The translations under genes were made by a program, and so were the position numbers. A stretch of DNA of 64,000 bases, taken from a bacterium. GTDB taxonomy: Bacteria > Verrucomicrobiota > Kiritimatiellia > CAIKKV01 > CAITUY01. The DNA is taken from assembly GCA_037128595.1 (NCBI GenBank), contig JBAXWB010000018.1:1-64000 (forward strand), read 5' to 3'. The notes below the pieces were generated by a model. It worked only from the letters and a program-made list of their open reading frames with translations. It did no database searches and had not been told where the DNA came from. Of this stretch, positions 1 to 7,992 are shown one piece after another; position 1 is the stretch's first letter, and every line of letters starts with the position of its first letter.

Positions 1-2712
1 TCGCACTTTTCTCCTTTATTGAAAAGTGTCAATCTACAGCCGGACGGGACAGGCGGCCTCGACTGCTTCCTGCTGACCACCAAACCCTTCTTCCCTTCAG
101 GCAAAAGCAAGCCCGGCCCGGCGGCCAAAGGCGGCGGCACCTTCGACGCCAGCGCCTTCGTCTGGGTCGAAGGCGAAGCCGCACTGCACTCGGACCTTAA
201 ACCGCATAACTGGTATTCGAATATGGTCAAGAAGGACCAGCTCTCCGGAAACGGCTGGATTTCCACCTTCGACGGCCCCGCCGGCGCCATCGCCGACTAC
301 AGCGTCGAGGTTCCAAAAGACGGCGATTGGACCCTGTGGGCGCGCGCCAACCCCGTCCAGGCCCAGATCGAATACCGCATTGGCAATGGTGACTGGACGG
401 CCATCGACTGCACGAAGGCCACTGATCAGGTCAACATCGCCACCGACTCCAAGCCCGATCTGCGCTTCATCGCCTGGATGAAAGCCGGCGTGATTCCCCT
501 GAAGGCGGGCAAGCAAAACGTCTCGTTCCGCTTCGACGGCAAGGCCAATCACCACGGGGGCCTCGACTGCTTCGTGCTGGCCGCCAAGCCCTTCACCCCC
601 AACGGCAAGGTCAAACCCGGCATGACGCTCGACACGGCCGAGCCGGGCTGGTTCGCCTTTGAGCCCCCGATCGACGAGTTTTCCAAAGACGCCCTCCTCG
701 ATCTGCGCGGACTGAATGAGCGGCGGGCCGGCGAGAAGGGCTTCGTCCGGGCGAAAGGTGACGACTTTGTCGATGGGGCCGGAACCCCGATCCGTTTCTG
801 GGCCGCCAACGCCGGACCGGCTAAAGATCCCGATGGGGCCGACTACCTGGCCGCACGCCTGGCCAAGAATGGTGTCAACCTGGCGCGTCTCCACGGCGGC
901 TGGTTCGATCGCACCGGGAACGATCCCAAAGCACTCAACCCGGTACACATGGACCAGTGCTTCCGCCAGATCCAGGCCTTTGCTGATCAAGGGATCTACG
1001 TCCACCTTTCAATTTACTTCCCCCTCTGGCTCCAGCTCAAGGCTTCGGACGGCATCGTTGATGGCGCCATCGGTAAAAATCCAACGGGGTTACTTCTCTT
1101 CGAACCCATCTTCCAGTCCCACTGGAAAGCCTGGGCCAAGGGCGTGCTGACGACCAAAAATCCCTACACCGGCAAGACTCTGGCCGAGGACCCCGCCGTC
1201 GCCTTCTTCGAGATCCAGAACGAGGACTCCTTCTTCTTCTGGACCTTCCAGCCGGAAGGCTTTGGCCCCGGCCCCTATCGCCAGATGTGCCAACGCTTCG
1301 GCACCTGGGCGACCAAACGCTACGGCTCCCTCGATGCCGCCAAGACTGCCTGGAAAGGCGAGATCCATCCCTCCGATGGGGAAGGCCGCCTTGGCCTCTA
1401 TAAGGCCTGGGACATGACCGCCGAAGGCTTCAGCAAATCGAGTCCCGGCAAACAGGCACGGGCCACCGACCAGATCCGTTTCCTGGCCGAGCTGCAACAC
1501 CAGACCTATGCCGAACTGGCGGAGTTCCTGCGTAAGGAGTGCGGTTTCAAGGGGGTGATCTCGGCCAGCAACTGGACCACGGCCGACAACCGGCAGCTGG
1601 GGATGATCGAGCGCTGGACTTATACGGCCACCGACTGTATTGACCGGCATGGTTACTTTGGCGGCAAACACCAGGGCGAGGCGTCCGGGCATATGTTGCG
1701 AACCGGCCACACCTTCACCGACAAAGCGGCGGTCCTGGATCCCACCACGGCCCTCACCGGCTACCTGCAACTGGCGGGCAAACCGCACATCAACACCGAG
1801 GTCATGTGGGATGCGCCCAACCGGCTGATCGCCGATGGGCCGCTCCTGCTGTCCTCCTACTCCGCCCTGCAGGGCGTGGACGGCATCTTCAGCTTTGCCA
1901 CTCACAGCGGCACCTGGGATACCGACGGCACCAGCAAGTGGCCCATGATGCGACCCGGCTGGCTGGGCCAGTTCCCGGCCACGGCCCTGCAGTACCGCCG
2001 CGGCGACCTGAAGCCCGGCCCCACCGTACTGCGTCAGGTCGTAAGCATCGACGACCTGTTTGCCTTCAAGGGCTCGGGGTTTGTCGAAGGCCCCAACACC
2101 GACTTCCGGCTGAATGAGGCCCCCAAGGCCGGCGAAGCCGGGCGTGATGACGCCTTCGACCCCTACAGCTACTGCGTCGGCCGGGTCGAGCGTGTCATCG
2201 GCGGCGCGGGCACGCCCGAGTCCGCCGACCTGTCGAAATTTATCGACCACGCAAACAAGGTGGTGACCAGCGCCACCGGCGAGTTGCGCTGGGATTGGGG
2301 CAATGGACTGGTCACCGTCAACAGCCCGAGGAGTCAGGCGGTCAGCGGGTTTCTCGCCAAGGCGGGTCCTGTAAAACTCAAGGACGTGACCCTCTCCTGT
2401 CGCAATGACTACGGCACCGTTCACGTGATCTCACTGGATGGATTACCCCTGGCCACTTCGCGGAAAATCCTCGTCCAGGCGTTCACGGAGCAGAAACTCT
2501 ACGGCTGGCAGGCAGCCAACGGCCGTATTCTTGATGTCGGCCAGGCCCCGATCAACGTTAAAGACGTGTCGGCCACCGTCACCTTTGCCAACCCGGTGGG
2601 GCTCACGGCGGTGGTCCTGGATGGTAACGGAGTGAAACGCGGCGACCTCGCCATGGTGGGGGGCGTCCTCACGCTTCCCAAGGATGCGCTCTACACCATC
2701 CTGACCCGCTGA
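1..2712 (+). CDS. Secreted glycoside hydrolase, clan A-like, with tandem carbohydrate-binding-like modules (5' partial)
   Basis: The frame is open to base 1 with no convincing start, so the gene begins upstream of the window. The first visible residues repeat the end of the next module: both carry a GGLDCF signature followed by KPF and a Lys/Pro linker, so at least two copies of a beta-sandwich, binding-type module precede the catalytic part. From about base 700 the protein resembles GH5/GH42-type TIM barrels (FWAANAG, NGVNLARLHGGW). The likely acid/base is Glu in FFEIQNED (codon 1222-1224), and a nucleophile candidate is Glu in INTEVMW (codon 1798-1800). These assignments are by motif only; the exact GH family and substrate are not determined. 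It converges with the glycerate kinase, and the stop codon lies in the loop of a perfect hairpin. Confidence 0.75.
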   Translation, partial: SHFSPLLKSVNLQPDGTGGLDCFLLTTKPFFPSGKSKPGPAAKGGGTFDASAFVWVEGEAALHSDLKPHNWYSNMVKKDQLSGNGWISTFDGPAGAIADYSVEVPKDGDWTLWARANPVQAQIEYRIGNGDWTAIDCTKATDQVNIATDSKPDLRFIAWMKAGVIPLKAGKQNVSFRFDGKANHHGGLDCFVLAAKPFTPNGKVKPGMTLDTAEPGWFAFEPPIDEFSKDALLDLRGLNERRAGEKGFVRAKGDDFVDGAGTPIRFWAANAGPAKDPDGADYLAARLAKNGVNLARLHGGWFDRTGNDPKALNPVHMDQCFRQIQAFADQGIYVHLSIYFPLWLQLKASDGIVDGAIGKNPTGLLLFEPIFQSHWKAWAKGVLTTKNPYTGKTLAEDPAVAFFEIQNEDSFFFWTFQPEGFGPGPYRQMCQRFGTWATKRYGSLDAAKTAWKGEIHPSDGEGRLGLYKAWDMTAEGFSKSSPGKQARATDQIRFLAELQHQTYAELAEFLRKECGFKGVISASNWTTADNRQLGMIERWTYTATDCIDRHGYFGGKHQGEASGHMLRTGHTFTDKAAVLDPTTALTGYLQLAGKPHINTEVMWDAPNRLIADGPLLLSSYSALQGVDGIFSFATHSGTWDTDGTSKWPMMRPGWLGQFPATALQYRRGDLKPGPTVLRQVVSIDDLFAFKGSGFVEGPNTDFRLNEAPKAGEAGRDDAFDPYSYCVGRVERVIGGAGTPESADLSKFIDHANKVVTSATGELRWDWGNGLVTVNSPRSQAVSGFLAKAGPVKLKDVTLSCRNDYGTVHVISLDGLPLATSRKILVQAFTEQKLYGWQAANGRILDVGQAPINVKDVSATVTFANPVGLTAVVLDGNGVKRGDLAMVGGVLTLPKDALYTILTR

Positions 2713-2721
2713 GCGGGTCAG
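2701..2721. terminator. Hairpin shared by two convergent genes, stop codon in loop
   Basis: CTGACCCGC (2701-2709), loop TGA (2710-2712), then GCGGGTCAG (2713-2721) form a perfect 9-bp stem. The loop is exactly the stop codon of the upstream glycosidase, and the right arm contains the minus-strand stop of the glycerate kinase (2718-2720). There is no T tract on either side, so it is at most a non-canonical bidirectional terminator. Confidence 0.45.
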
Positions 2722-3845
2722 GAGCCGATCGCATTGGCCAGTAGCCGCACCTGATCAACCAGGCGCGGCCGGGCCTCCCCGATCATCTCGGGGGTTACTG
2801 GCCCAAGCGGGACCAGGCCAAAGGCCTGACTTACCCCATGGCGGCGCCACTCCTCCTCAGCCAAGGTCACCTGCCCGGCAATCACCGCCACCTTGGCGTG
2901 GTTCCGTCTGGCAGCCGCCACGATCCCGGAAACCACTTTCCCCTGGAATGACTGGTGATCAAGGCGGCCCTCGCCCGTAATCACCCAGTCGGCGCCCTGC
3001 ATCGCTTTTTCCACGCCGCACACCTCGATCACCGCCTCAACGCCGGACACGAGGCGGCCGCCCAAAAAGGCCATCGCCCCGGCCGCCAATCCGCCCGCGG
3101 CGCCTGCGCCGGGCACCGCCGCCACATCACGGCCGGCCTGTGCTTTCATGAACCCCGCCAAGCGGCACAAGGCGGCATCCAGGCGCCGCACCATTTCCGG
3201 CGTGGCCCCCTTCTGAGGTCCGTAAACTGCCGCCGCACCCCGCTCCCCGCATAACGGATTCGTGACATCACACAACACCTCAACGGCCGGCAGGGTCAAC
3301 GGGGACACAGGAGGGATCATCCGGGCAATCGCCTCGACACCGCCCCCCCCCAGTATGACCAGCTGGCCCGCGGCATCCAGAAAACGCCACCCCATGGCCA
3401 TGGCGGCACCCACCCCGCCATCCACGGTGGCGCTGCCGCCGAGGGCCAACAAAATCCGGTCAGGCCCCTTTTCCAAAGCCTTCATCACCAGCTGCCCCGT
3501 GCCAAAGGTGGTGGTCAGCATCGGATTCAACTGGTGGTCCGGCACCAGGGTAATTCCACTCGCTGTGGCCATTTCCACCAGCGCGGTCCGGCTTTCCGGG
3601 AACCAGACAAACCCCGCGTCAACCGTCTGCTCCGGCAACGGTCCCATGACGCGACAGGGGCACCACTCGCCCGAAACCGCCGCCAGAACCGTCTCTGAAG
3701 TCCCCTCCCCGCCATCAGCCATGGGTTTGGAGATCACCTGCCATCCGGGCCGGACTTCCGCCAGCGTCGAGGCCACAATCCGGCAGGCCTCCTGGGCTGG
3801 GAGACTCCCCTTGAACGAGTCAAATGCCAGTAAAATTTTCTTCAT
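2718..3845 (-). CDS. glxK: Glycerate kinase (GlxK/GarK family)
   Basis: Phosphorylates D-glycerate with ATP, feeding glycerate from glyoxylate, sugar-acid or serine breakdown into glycolysis. This family usually makes 2-phosphoglycerate. The 375-residue length matches the family. The N-terminus LLAFDSFKGSL, the central LALGGSATVDGGVGAAMAMG glycine-rich segment, DVTNPLCG followed by GPQKG, and the C-terminal ITGEGRLDHQS are hallmark motifs of the type I glycerate kinase fold. It stands alone on the minus strand between a converging glycosidase and a toxin-antitoxin pair, so no operon partner indicates which glycerate source is used. Start ATG at 3845. Confidence 0.93.
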   Translation of the reverse strand: MKKILLAFDSFKGSLPAQEACRIVASTLAEVRPGWQVISKPMADGGEGTSETVLAAVSGEWCPCRVMGPLPEQTVDAGFVWFPESRTALVEMATASGITLVPDHQLNPMLTTTFGTGQLVMKALEKGPDRILLALGGSATVDGGVGAAMAMGWRFLDAAGQLVILGGGGVEAIARMIPPVSPLTLPAVEVLCDVTNPLCGERGAAAVYGPQKGATPEMVRRLDAALCRLAGFMKAQAGRDVAAVPGAGAAGGLAAGAMAFLGGRLVSGVEAVIEVCGVEKAMQGADWVITGEGRLDHQSFQGKVVSGIVAAARRNHAKVAVIAGQVTLAEEEWRRHGVSQAFGLVPLGPVTPEMIGEARPRLVDQVRLLANAIGS

Positions 3846-3908
3846 GAGTTGAGGCTACTTAATCAGCCTTCGCCCTTCAATATATTCTATTAAGCCCATG
3901 CGCCAACC

Positions 3909-4445
3909 CTAAACCTGCGGCGACCTCTTGGCTGAGCCGGATTTAATCGTGCGCCGGCCTTTTCGCCTCGTCTTGTAGGTCACCCTTGCTTCCTTCACAA
4001 CATTCCATGCGGCCGTAGCGGTCGCAGCTTCGTCGTCCTTCGAGGAAAGCCGCAGACTCGGCAAAACCTGTTGCGGGATGGTGTCGAAATGCGAGTCCCT
4101 GTGAACCAGTACGGCGCCACAAACGGCCGCGCACGCGGAAATCAAGGCGTCCATGGCTGGCAAACGGCCCACCGCCGCATCGCGGATCTCGATGGCGCGC
4201 CGGACCACACGTTCATCCACCGCCACAATATGCATGAGTTCATTGGCGTAAGCATCCACCGTCTTACGCCGGATGGCGGCGTCCAGGCCGATATCACGAA
4301 GACAGGCCTCCATTTCCAACAGGGAAGGCGCAGCAAGCCACAACACCGCATCTTCGTCATCGAACAAGGCCTGTACCCGGGCATGACCTACTTCTTTCTG
4401 GTAATGCGCCACCACGGCGGACGTATCTAATAGATAAGCACTCAT
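3909..4445 (-). CDS. vapC: PIN-domain toxin (VapC family) with basic C-terminal tail
   Basis: Predicted Mg-dependent ribonuclease toxin. The four acidic PIN residues can be seen: DTSAVV near the N-terminus, the Glu of LLEMEAC, Asp of MDALISA and Asp of HRDSHF. The ATG overlaps the antitoxin stop by four bases, so translation is coupled. PIN toxins are usually about 130 residues. This one is 178 and ends in a Lys/Arg-rich segment (KTRRKGRRTIKSG) after the fold should be complete, which may help RNA binding or may be a read-on extension. The RNA target is unknown. Confidence 0.85.
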   Translation of the reverse strand: MSAYLLDTSAVVAHYQKEVGHARVQALFDDEDAVLWLAAPSLLEMEACLRDIGLDAAIRRKTVDAYANELMHIVAVDERVVRRAIEIRDAAVGRLPAMDALISACAAVCGAVLVHRDSHFDTIPQQVLPSLRLSSKDDEAATATAAWNVVKEARVTYKTRRKGRRTIKSGSAKRSPQV

Positions 4446-4723
4446 GAATTCCCCAATGCCCGCCGCCGCTCTTCGTCATCACGGACCCGCTGCGCAATAA
4501 GCACGGCGACCGCATCTGATCCAGGGCGCGCCTGCTTGCTCCCGCGCCCCCACAGCTTACGCGCCAGTTCGCCCCGCGTTGGTAAAACCCGTACCTCAAC
4601 ACTCTGCCCGTCATCAAGAACGCGCCAATCCAGCCGCGATCCACGATGGATAGCCAGTTGTTCCGCAACCGAGACCGGGATCGTAACCTGATTTTTCCCT
4701 GTTACTTTTGTTATCATGTTCAT
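4442..4723 (-). CDS. vapB: AbrB/MazE-fold antitoxin (VapB-like)
   Basis: A 93-residue protein with an N-terminal swapped-hairpin DNA-binding fold: TKVTGKNQVTIPVSVAEQL followed by a GSRLDWRVLDDG strand is typical of AbrB/MazE/VapB antitoxins. The C-terminal half is charged and probably flexible, as expected for the toxin-wrapping part. First gene of the two-gene operon. ATG at 4723, with AAGGA about eight bases upstream. An in-frame ATG two codons later is an alternative start. Such antitoxins normally repress their own operon, and the palindrome immediately upstream is the obvious operator candidate. Confidence 0.85.
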   Translation of the reverse strand: MNMITKVTGKNQVTIPVSVAEQLAIHRGSRLDWRVLDDGQSVEVRVLPTRGELARKLWGRGSKQARPGSDAVAVLIAQRVRDDEERRRALGNS

Positions 4724-4729
4724 GTCTTA

Positions 4730-4754
4730 ATCCTTGATATATTAAATCAAGGAT
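4730..4754. promoter_or_regulatory. Palindromic operator candidate of the vapBC operon
   Basis: ATCCTTGAT (4730-4738) and ATCAAGGAT (4746-4754) are perfect inverted arms around a 7-base AT-rich spacer. The arm nearest the gene contains the antitoxin ribosome-binding site (AAGGAT on the minus strand). Antitoxin binding here could block transcription, and an RNA hairpin would hide the ribosome-binding site. The role is inferred from position and family behaviour. Confidence 0.6.
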
Positions 4755-4926
4755 ATTTATGCAGAATGCCTGACAATATTCAAGGTTCAAGTAGAACTAT
4801 CCCGGTAAAGCGGCGCGTGATCGCGCTTGATTTCCCCGCCCTGTTCCCGCACCATATCCGTCCATGAAAGCGCTTTTACAGGCTAGCCCACGGGGGCATG
4901 TGTCCATTCATAAGGATTCATGGGTC

Positions 4927-4944
4927 TCAATGCATCGGCATTGA
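4927..4944. repeat. Small inverted repeat upstream of tolC-type gene
   Basis: TCAATGC, loop ATCG, then GCATTGA form a perfect 7-bp stem ending 18 bases before the ATG of the outer-membrane efflux gene. It could be an operator or a leader hairpin. The rest of 4755-4962 shows no supported gene. Confidence 0.35.
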
Positions 4945-4962
4945 ATTTGAGGGTTGGCCTGA

Positions 4963-6417
4963 ATGAGATTTGAAATATTAGGGATTTCCCTCTGCCTGAC
5001 CCTTCTGGCAACGTGGAACGGCCGTGCTGACGAACTCGATGAACTCATCTGTCTGGCCTACAGTAACAGCCCGGCCCTGCAGGCTGCCCGCGAAGGCACA
5101 CGGCAGGCCGAAGCGGCCCATGACGCCACCGGCGAATTTCTCGATCCCCGCACGACCGCAACGGCCGGACGGTTAGACGGTAACGCCTCCGCCCCCCTTA
5201 TCGCCGCTCCCGTGTGGTTGCCGACGGCCGATGCGTATGGTGGCGCCGCTGCCGTTGAAGTCCCGATTCGCCCGGGCATCTATGCCGGAGTCGGCGTCTC
5301 GGAGCAGTACCTGATCGACCCGGCAAAGGGAATCGACTCAGGCTATCGCACCCTCGTCGGCGGCCAGATCCGCATCCCGCTGCTCCAGGACCGGGGCTTC
5401 AGCCAGTGGCGCCTGAGTCAAGCCCGCCAGAAAGAACTGCAAACCGCCGCCGAGGCCCGCCAGCTGGAAACACGTCAAGCCGTCCGGCATGCCGTGGAAC
5501 TGGCCTACATTGCGTACCTCATGGAAATGGCCAATGCCGCCACCTCAGGATCCGCCACCGACCGCGCCCAACAACTGCTGAAGGAAGCGGAGGAGCTGGT
5601 CCGGCTGAAAGTCGTCCCTGAATACCAGTTGGCTCCCGCACGACTCGAACTCGCGCTACGCCGCGAGGAAATCTGCGCCGCCAGCCAGGCGATTGATACC
5701 GCCCGCATCAGGTTGGAACAGGTTCTGGGGATTGCGCCGCCTTCCCTGCTGACAACCAATCCCGCCACGCTGATCACCCGCGCCACCAGCCTGGCCGTCC
5801 CGGAGCTGCCGGCCTGCACCGCATCGTGTGCCGCCCGCGGCGCCCTGCGCGAAGTCGACGCCCTCTCTGCAGCTGCAGCCGCTGAAAGCCGGGCGCTTGA
5901 CGACAAGCTGCGCCCTGACCTGGGACTCTCCCTGCGCGGCGTCTGGGCGACAGAGGATACCTCTTCACAGACCGCCGACACGGGGACCCTTATTGGCGGC
6001 GATACCTCATCCGCCGCGGCGTTACTGGTCTGGACACGCCCTTGGAGCCAGACGGGCGCCCGCGCCCGACTCCGCGAGTCACGTGCGCGTGAAGCCCAAC
6101 TCGCTGAAGTCCGCCGTGAACTGCAGAACCGGCTGACCGCCGATCTGGCGGCCGCGCACCGTGATGTGACCGGCGCCGGGGAGCGGTTCAAGGAGATCAC
6201 CATCGCCGTGGAGCAGGCCCGCCGGACCCTTGAGGCCGAGGCCGAGCGCTTCCGGCTCGGCGAAGGGCGCAGCCGCAATGTGCTGGATGCCCAGAATGAC
6301 CTGACCAAGGCCTACCGCTCCCGTAACGCCATTGTCGCCGGCCTGCTGAAGGGCCATTCGGATTTCATGTACGCGTGCGGCTATCAGCCGGGAGGCGCCC
6401 CTGATGGACATCAGTAA
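4963..6417 (+). CDS. TolC-family outer-membrane efflux protein
   Basis: Predicted outer-membrane channel of a tripartite exporter. It starts with a cleavable signal peptide (ISLCLTLLATWNGRADE), then shows the long alpha-helical, Gln/Glu/Ala-rich composition of the TolC barrel-tunnel, including SPALQAAREGTRQAEAA near the N-terminus and a second internal helical repeat ending in RFRLGEGRSRNVLDAQNDL, a typical OEP-family C-terminal motif. 484 residues is normal for the family. GAGGG precedes the ATG. It is the first gene of a five-gene operon. The next gene starts inside its last 14 bases, so the outer-membrane channel, adaptor and ABC pair are made together. Confidence 0.9.
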   Translation: MRFEILGISLCLTLLATWNGRADELDELICLAYSNSPALQAAREGTRQAEAAHDATGEFLDPRTTATAGRLDGNASAPLIAAPVWLPTADAYGGAAAVEVPIRPGIYAGVGVSEQYLIDPAKGIDSGYRTLVGGQIRIPLLQDRGFSQWRLSQARQKELQTAAEARQLETRQAVRHAVELAYIAYLMEMANAATSGSATDRAQQLLKEAEELVRLKVVPEYQLAPARLELALRREEICAASQAIDTARIRLEQVLGIAPPSLLTTNPATLITRATSLAVPELPACTASCAARGALREVDALSAAAAAESRALDDKLRPDLGLSLRGVWATEDTSSQTADTGTLIGGDTSSAAALLVWTRPWSQTGARARLRESRAREAQLAEVRRELQNRLTADLAAAHRDVTGAGERFKEITIAVEQARRTLEAEAERFRLGEGRSRNVLDAQNDLTKAYRSRNAIVAGLLKGHSDFMYACGYQPGGAPDGHQ

Positions 6418-6934
6418 ACTCAAAGAGTTGTTCGGGCTGGGTGACGACTCCCCCGAGGAACTTGAAGTCGCCATGGAAAAACAGATCCTGCCCGAGATCC
6501 GGGAGGCGAAGCCCGCCTCCGATCGCGCCACCTCCCATATCCACCGCGATGCCCAGGGCAAGGAAGAGCTCCTGATTTCGGCCGAAGATCTGCCGGAGTA
6601 TACGAAGTTTGTCAAGGTGGGCCGCTGCCCGGCCTGTGGGGACCAGATTCTGGAACGGGCCGAACAACCCTGCGCCTGGTGCGACACGCCCTGCCGCCCG
6701 GAACAGGACGGCTTCCATCTGGTTCATGTGGCACTGGGCTCATTCCAGGAGCGGCATTGCTTCTGTTGCGACGATTGTTACGAAGCCTTTCGCCGGATGT
6801 ATCCGGCCCGTGTCCACCGCAACTGCTACGAGCGGCCCTGCGCGGATTGCAACTTCTGCATTAAACGTTACACCGATGAATCTGACGGGTTTCCGGGACA
6901 GCCGCCGGGCCCCGTCGCACCGGAGAAAGCCTGA
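6404..6934 (+). CDS. Cysteine-rich (13 Cys) putative metal-binding protein of the export operon
   Basis: Function not recognised. The first 60 residues are acidic and helical without cysteine (SKLKELFGLGDDSPEELEV). The remaining part packs 13 cysteines in zinc-ribbon-like knots: CPAC, CAWCDTPC, HCFCCDDCYEAF and CADCNFC. HCFCCDDCYEAF resembles the metal-binding TRASH/YHS-type C-terminal motif. There is no signal peptide or membrane segment, so it is probably cytoplasmic. It overlaps the tolC-type gene by 14 bases and is followed five bases later by the HlyD-type gene, so it is an integral operon member. Options are a metal-sensing regulator, a metallochaperone or a cargo or maturation factor; the sequence does not decide. 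Confidence 0.75.
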   Translation: MDISKLKELFGLGDDSPEELEVAMEKQILPEIREAKPASDRATSHIHRDAQGKEELLISAEDLPEYTKFVKVGRCPACGDQILERAEQPCAWCDTPCRPEQDGFHLVHVALGSFQERHCFCCDDCYEAFRRMYPARVHRNCYERPCADCNFCIKRYTDESDGFPGQPPGPVAPEKA

Positions 6935-6939
6935 ATATT

Positions 6940-7977
6940 ATGGGAGAATACCGCACCACCACCGGGGAACCCGCACTGACGTCCGCGCCGCAACGCCAAC
7001 GCCGCCGGTTCCGCCGCCTGTCTTTCACCCTTGCGATCATCCTGATCGTGGCGCTCGCCGGCCTGTTCATCCACCTTGAACGCAGCTTTCTCGCCAATGG
7101 GTATATCACCACCGAACATTATGCGGAAGTGCGCCCGGCCACCGTCGGCACCGTGGCGGACATCCTGGTCCAGACCGGGACCATCGTGACGCAGGGCCAG
7201 GTGCTGGCCACTCTGGACATGACGGAAGAGCAGGCGGTCGTGGAAGAAGCGCAAAGCCGGGTGCTCCAGACGGAATCCGAACTGGCCCGGCGGCAGGCGG
7301 AAATCGTTGAGGAAAAACGACGCCATGAGGAACTGATCGCCATTGCCCGCCTGCGCGTCCAGAACACCAGCGCGAAATTGACCCGCGCCCAGGAATTGCT
7401 CGAGAAGGGACTCCTGGCCGGGAGCGCCATGGAGGACATGATGCTGGCAGGCAAGCTCTCCGAGGCCGAACTGGAGTCGCTGTTGAAAAAAGATCAGACG
7501 GTCAACGATCAGGAGTTGGCCGCCCGGCGCCAGGAAATCAAAGCCCGCCGTGATGCTCTCGCCCGGGCCGCGTCACGACTGACCTTGAAAACCATCCGTG
7601 CCCCCGTGGCCGGCCAGGTGTTGCGCTATGAGTTTGTGATCGGGGAACTGATGCGGCCCGAGAATATCATGTATGAAATTTTCGGTGGCGACCGGCAGGT
7701 GATGAAACTGCGGATCCCCGAGCGCTACGCCGCCCGGGTCGCCGTCGGCCAGCCCTACAAGGCCTATCTGACCCCCTATGGCGGCCTTCAGCCGGTCGGG
7801 TTTACGGGCAAGATCGAAGCCCTGCGGAATGTCATCCAGACCGAGGGACAGAAAACCTACCGGGTGGCCTATGGTGACTTCGAGGCCCGTGGCCGGACCG
7901 TTCCGCCCGGCACCTCGGCCGAGGCGCGCATCTACTGCGGCCAGGTCAACGTGTGGCAATTCATTGTGGACCTGTAG
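6940..7977 (+). CDS. HlyD/EmrA-type membrane fusion protein
   Basis: Periplasmic adaptor linking an inner-membrane ABC exporter to the TolC-type channel. It has an Arg-rich cytoplasmic start, one membrane helix (TLAIILIVALAGLFIHL), then the first half of a lipoyl/barrel-sandwich domain (VRPATVGTVADILVQTGTIV). A long coiled-coil hairpin follows (EEAQSRVLQTESELARRQAE through the second helical arm), then the returning lipoyl half (TIRAPVAGQVL) and a C-terminal beta-barrel. 345 residues fits the family. It sits between the Cys-rich gene and the first ABC gene with short gaps. Confidence 0.9.
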   Translation: MGEYRTTTGEPALTSAPQRQRRRFRRLSFTLAIILIVALAGLFIHLERSFLANGYITTEHYAEVRPATVGTVADILVQTGTIVTQGQVLATLDMTEEQAVVEEAQSRVLQTESELARRQAEIVEEKRRHEELIAIARLRVQNTSAKLTRAQELLEKGLLAGSAMEDMMLAGKLSEAELESLLKKDQTVNDQELAARRQEIKARRDALARAASRLTLKTIRAPVAGQVLRYEFVIGELMRPENIMYEIFGGDRQVMKLRIPERYAARVAVGQPYKAYLTPYGGLQPVGFTGKIEALRNVIQTEGQKTYRVAYGDFEARGRTVPPGTSAEARIYCGQVNVWQFIVDL

Positions 7978-7992
7978 TCAACGAGGGGCCTC

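Noticed and set aside
1090-2424. Long minus-strand open frame (over 400 codons) opposite the first glycosidase
   Set aside because: Composition is Gly/Val/Ala/Gln-rich shadow sequence with no domain or ribosome-binding site; the plus-strand protein has clear catalytic motifs.
4646-4867. Short plus-strand frame across the vapB start and operator
   Set aside because: No ribosome-binding site, no homology, and overlaps the palindromic control region of the opposite gene.
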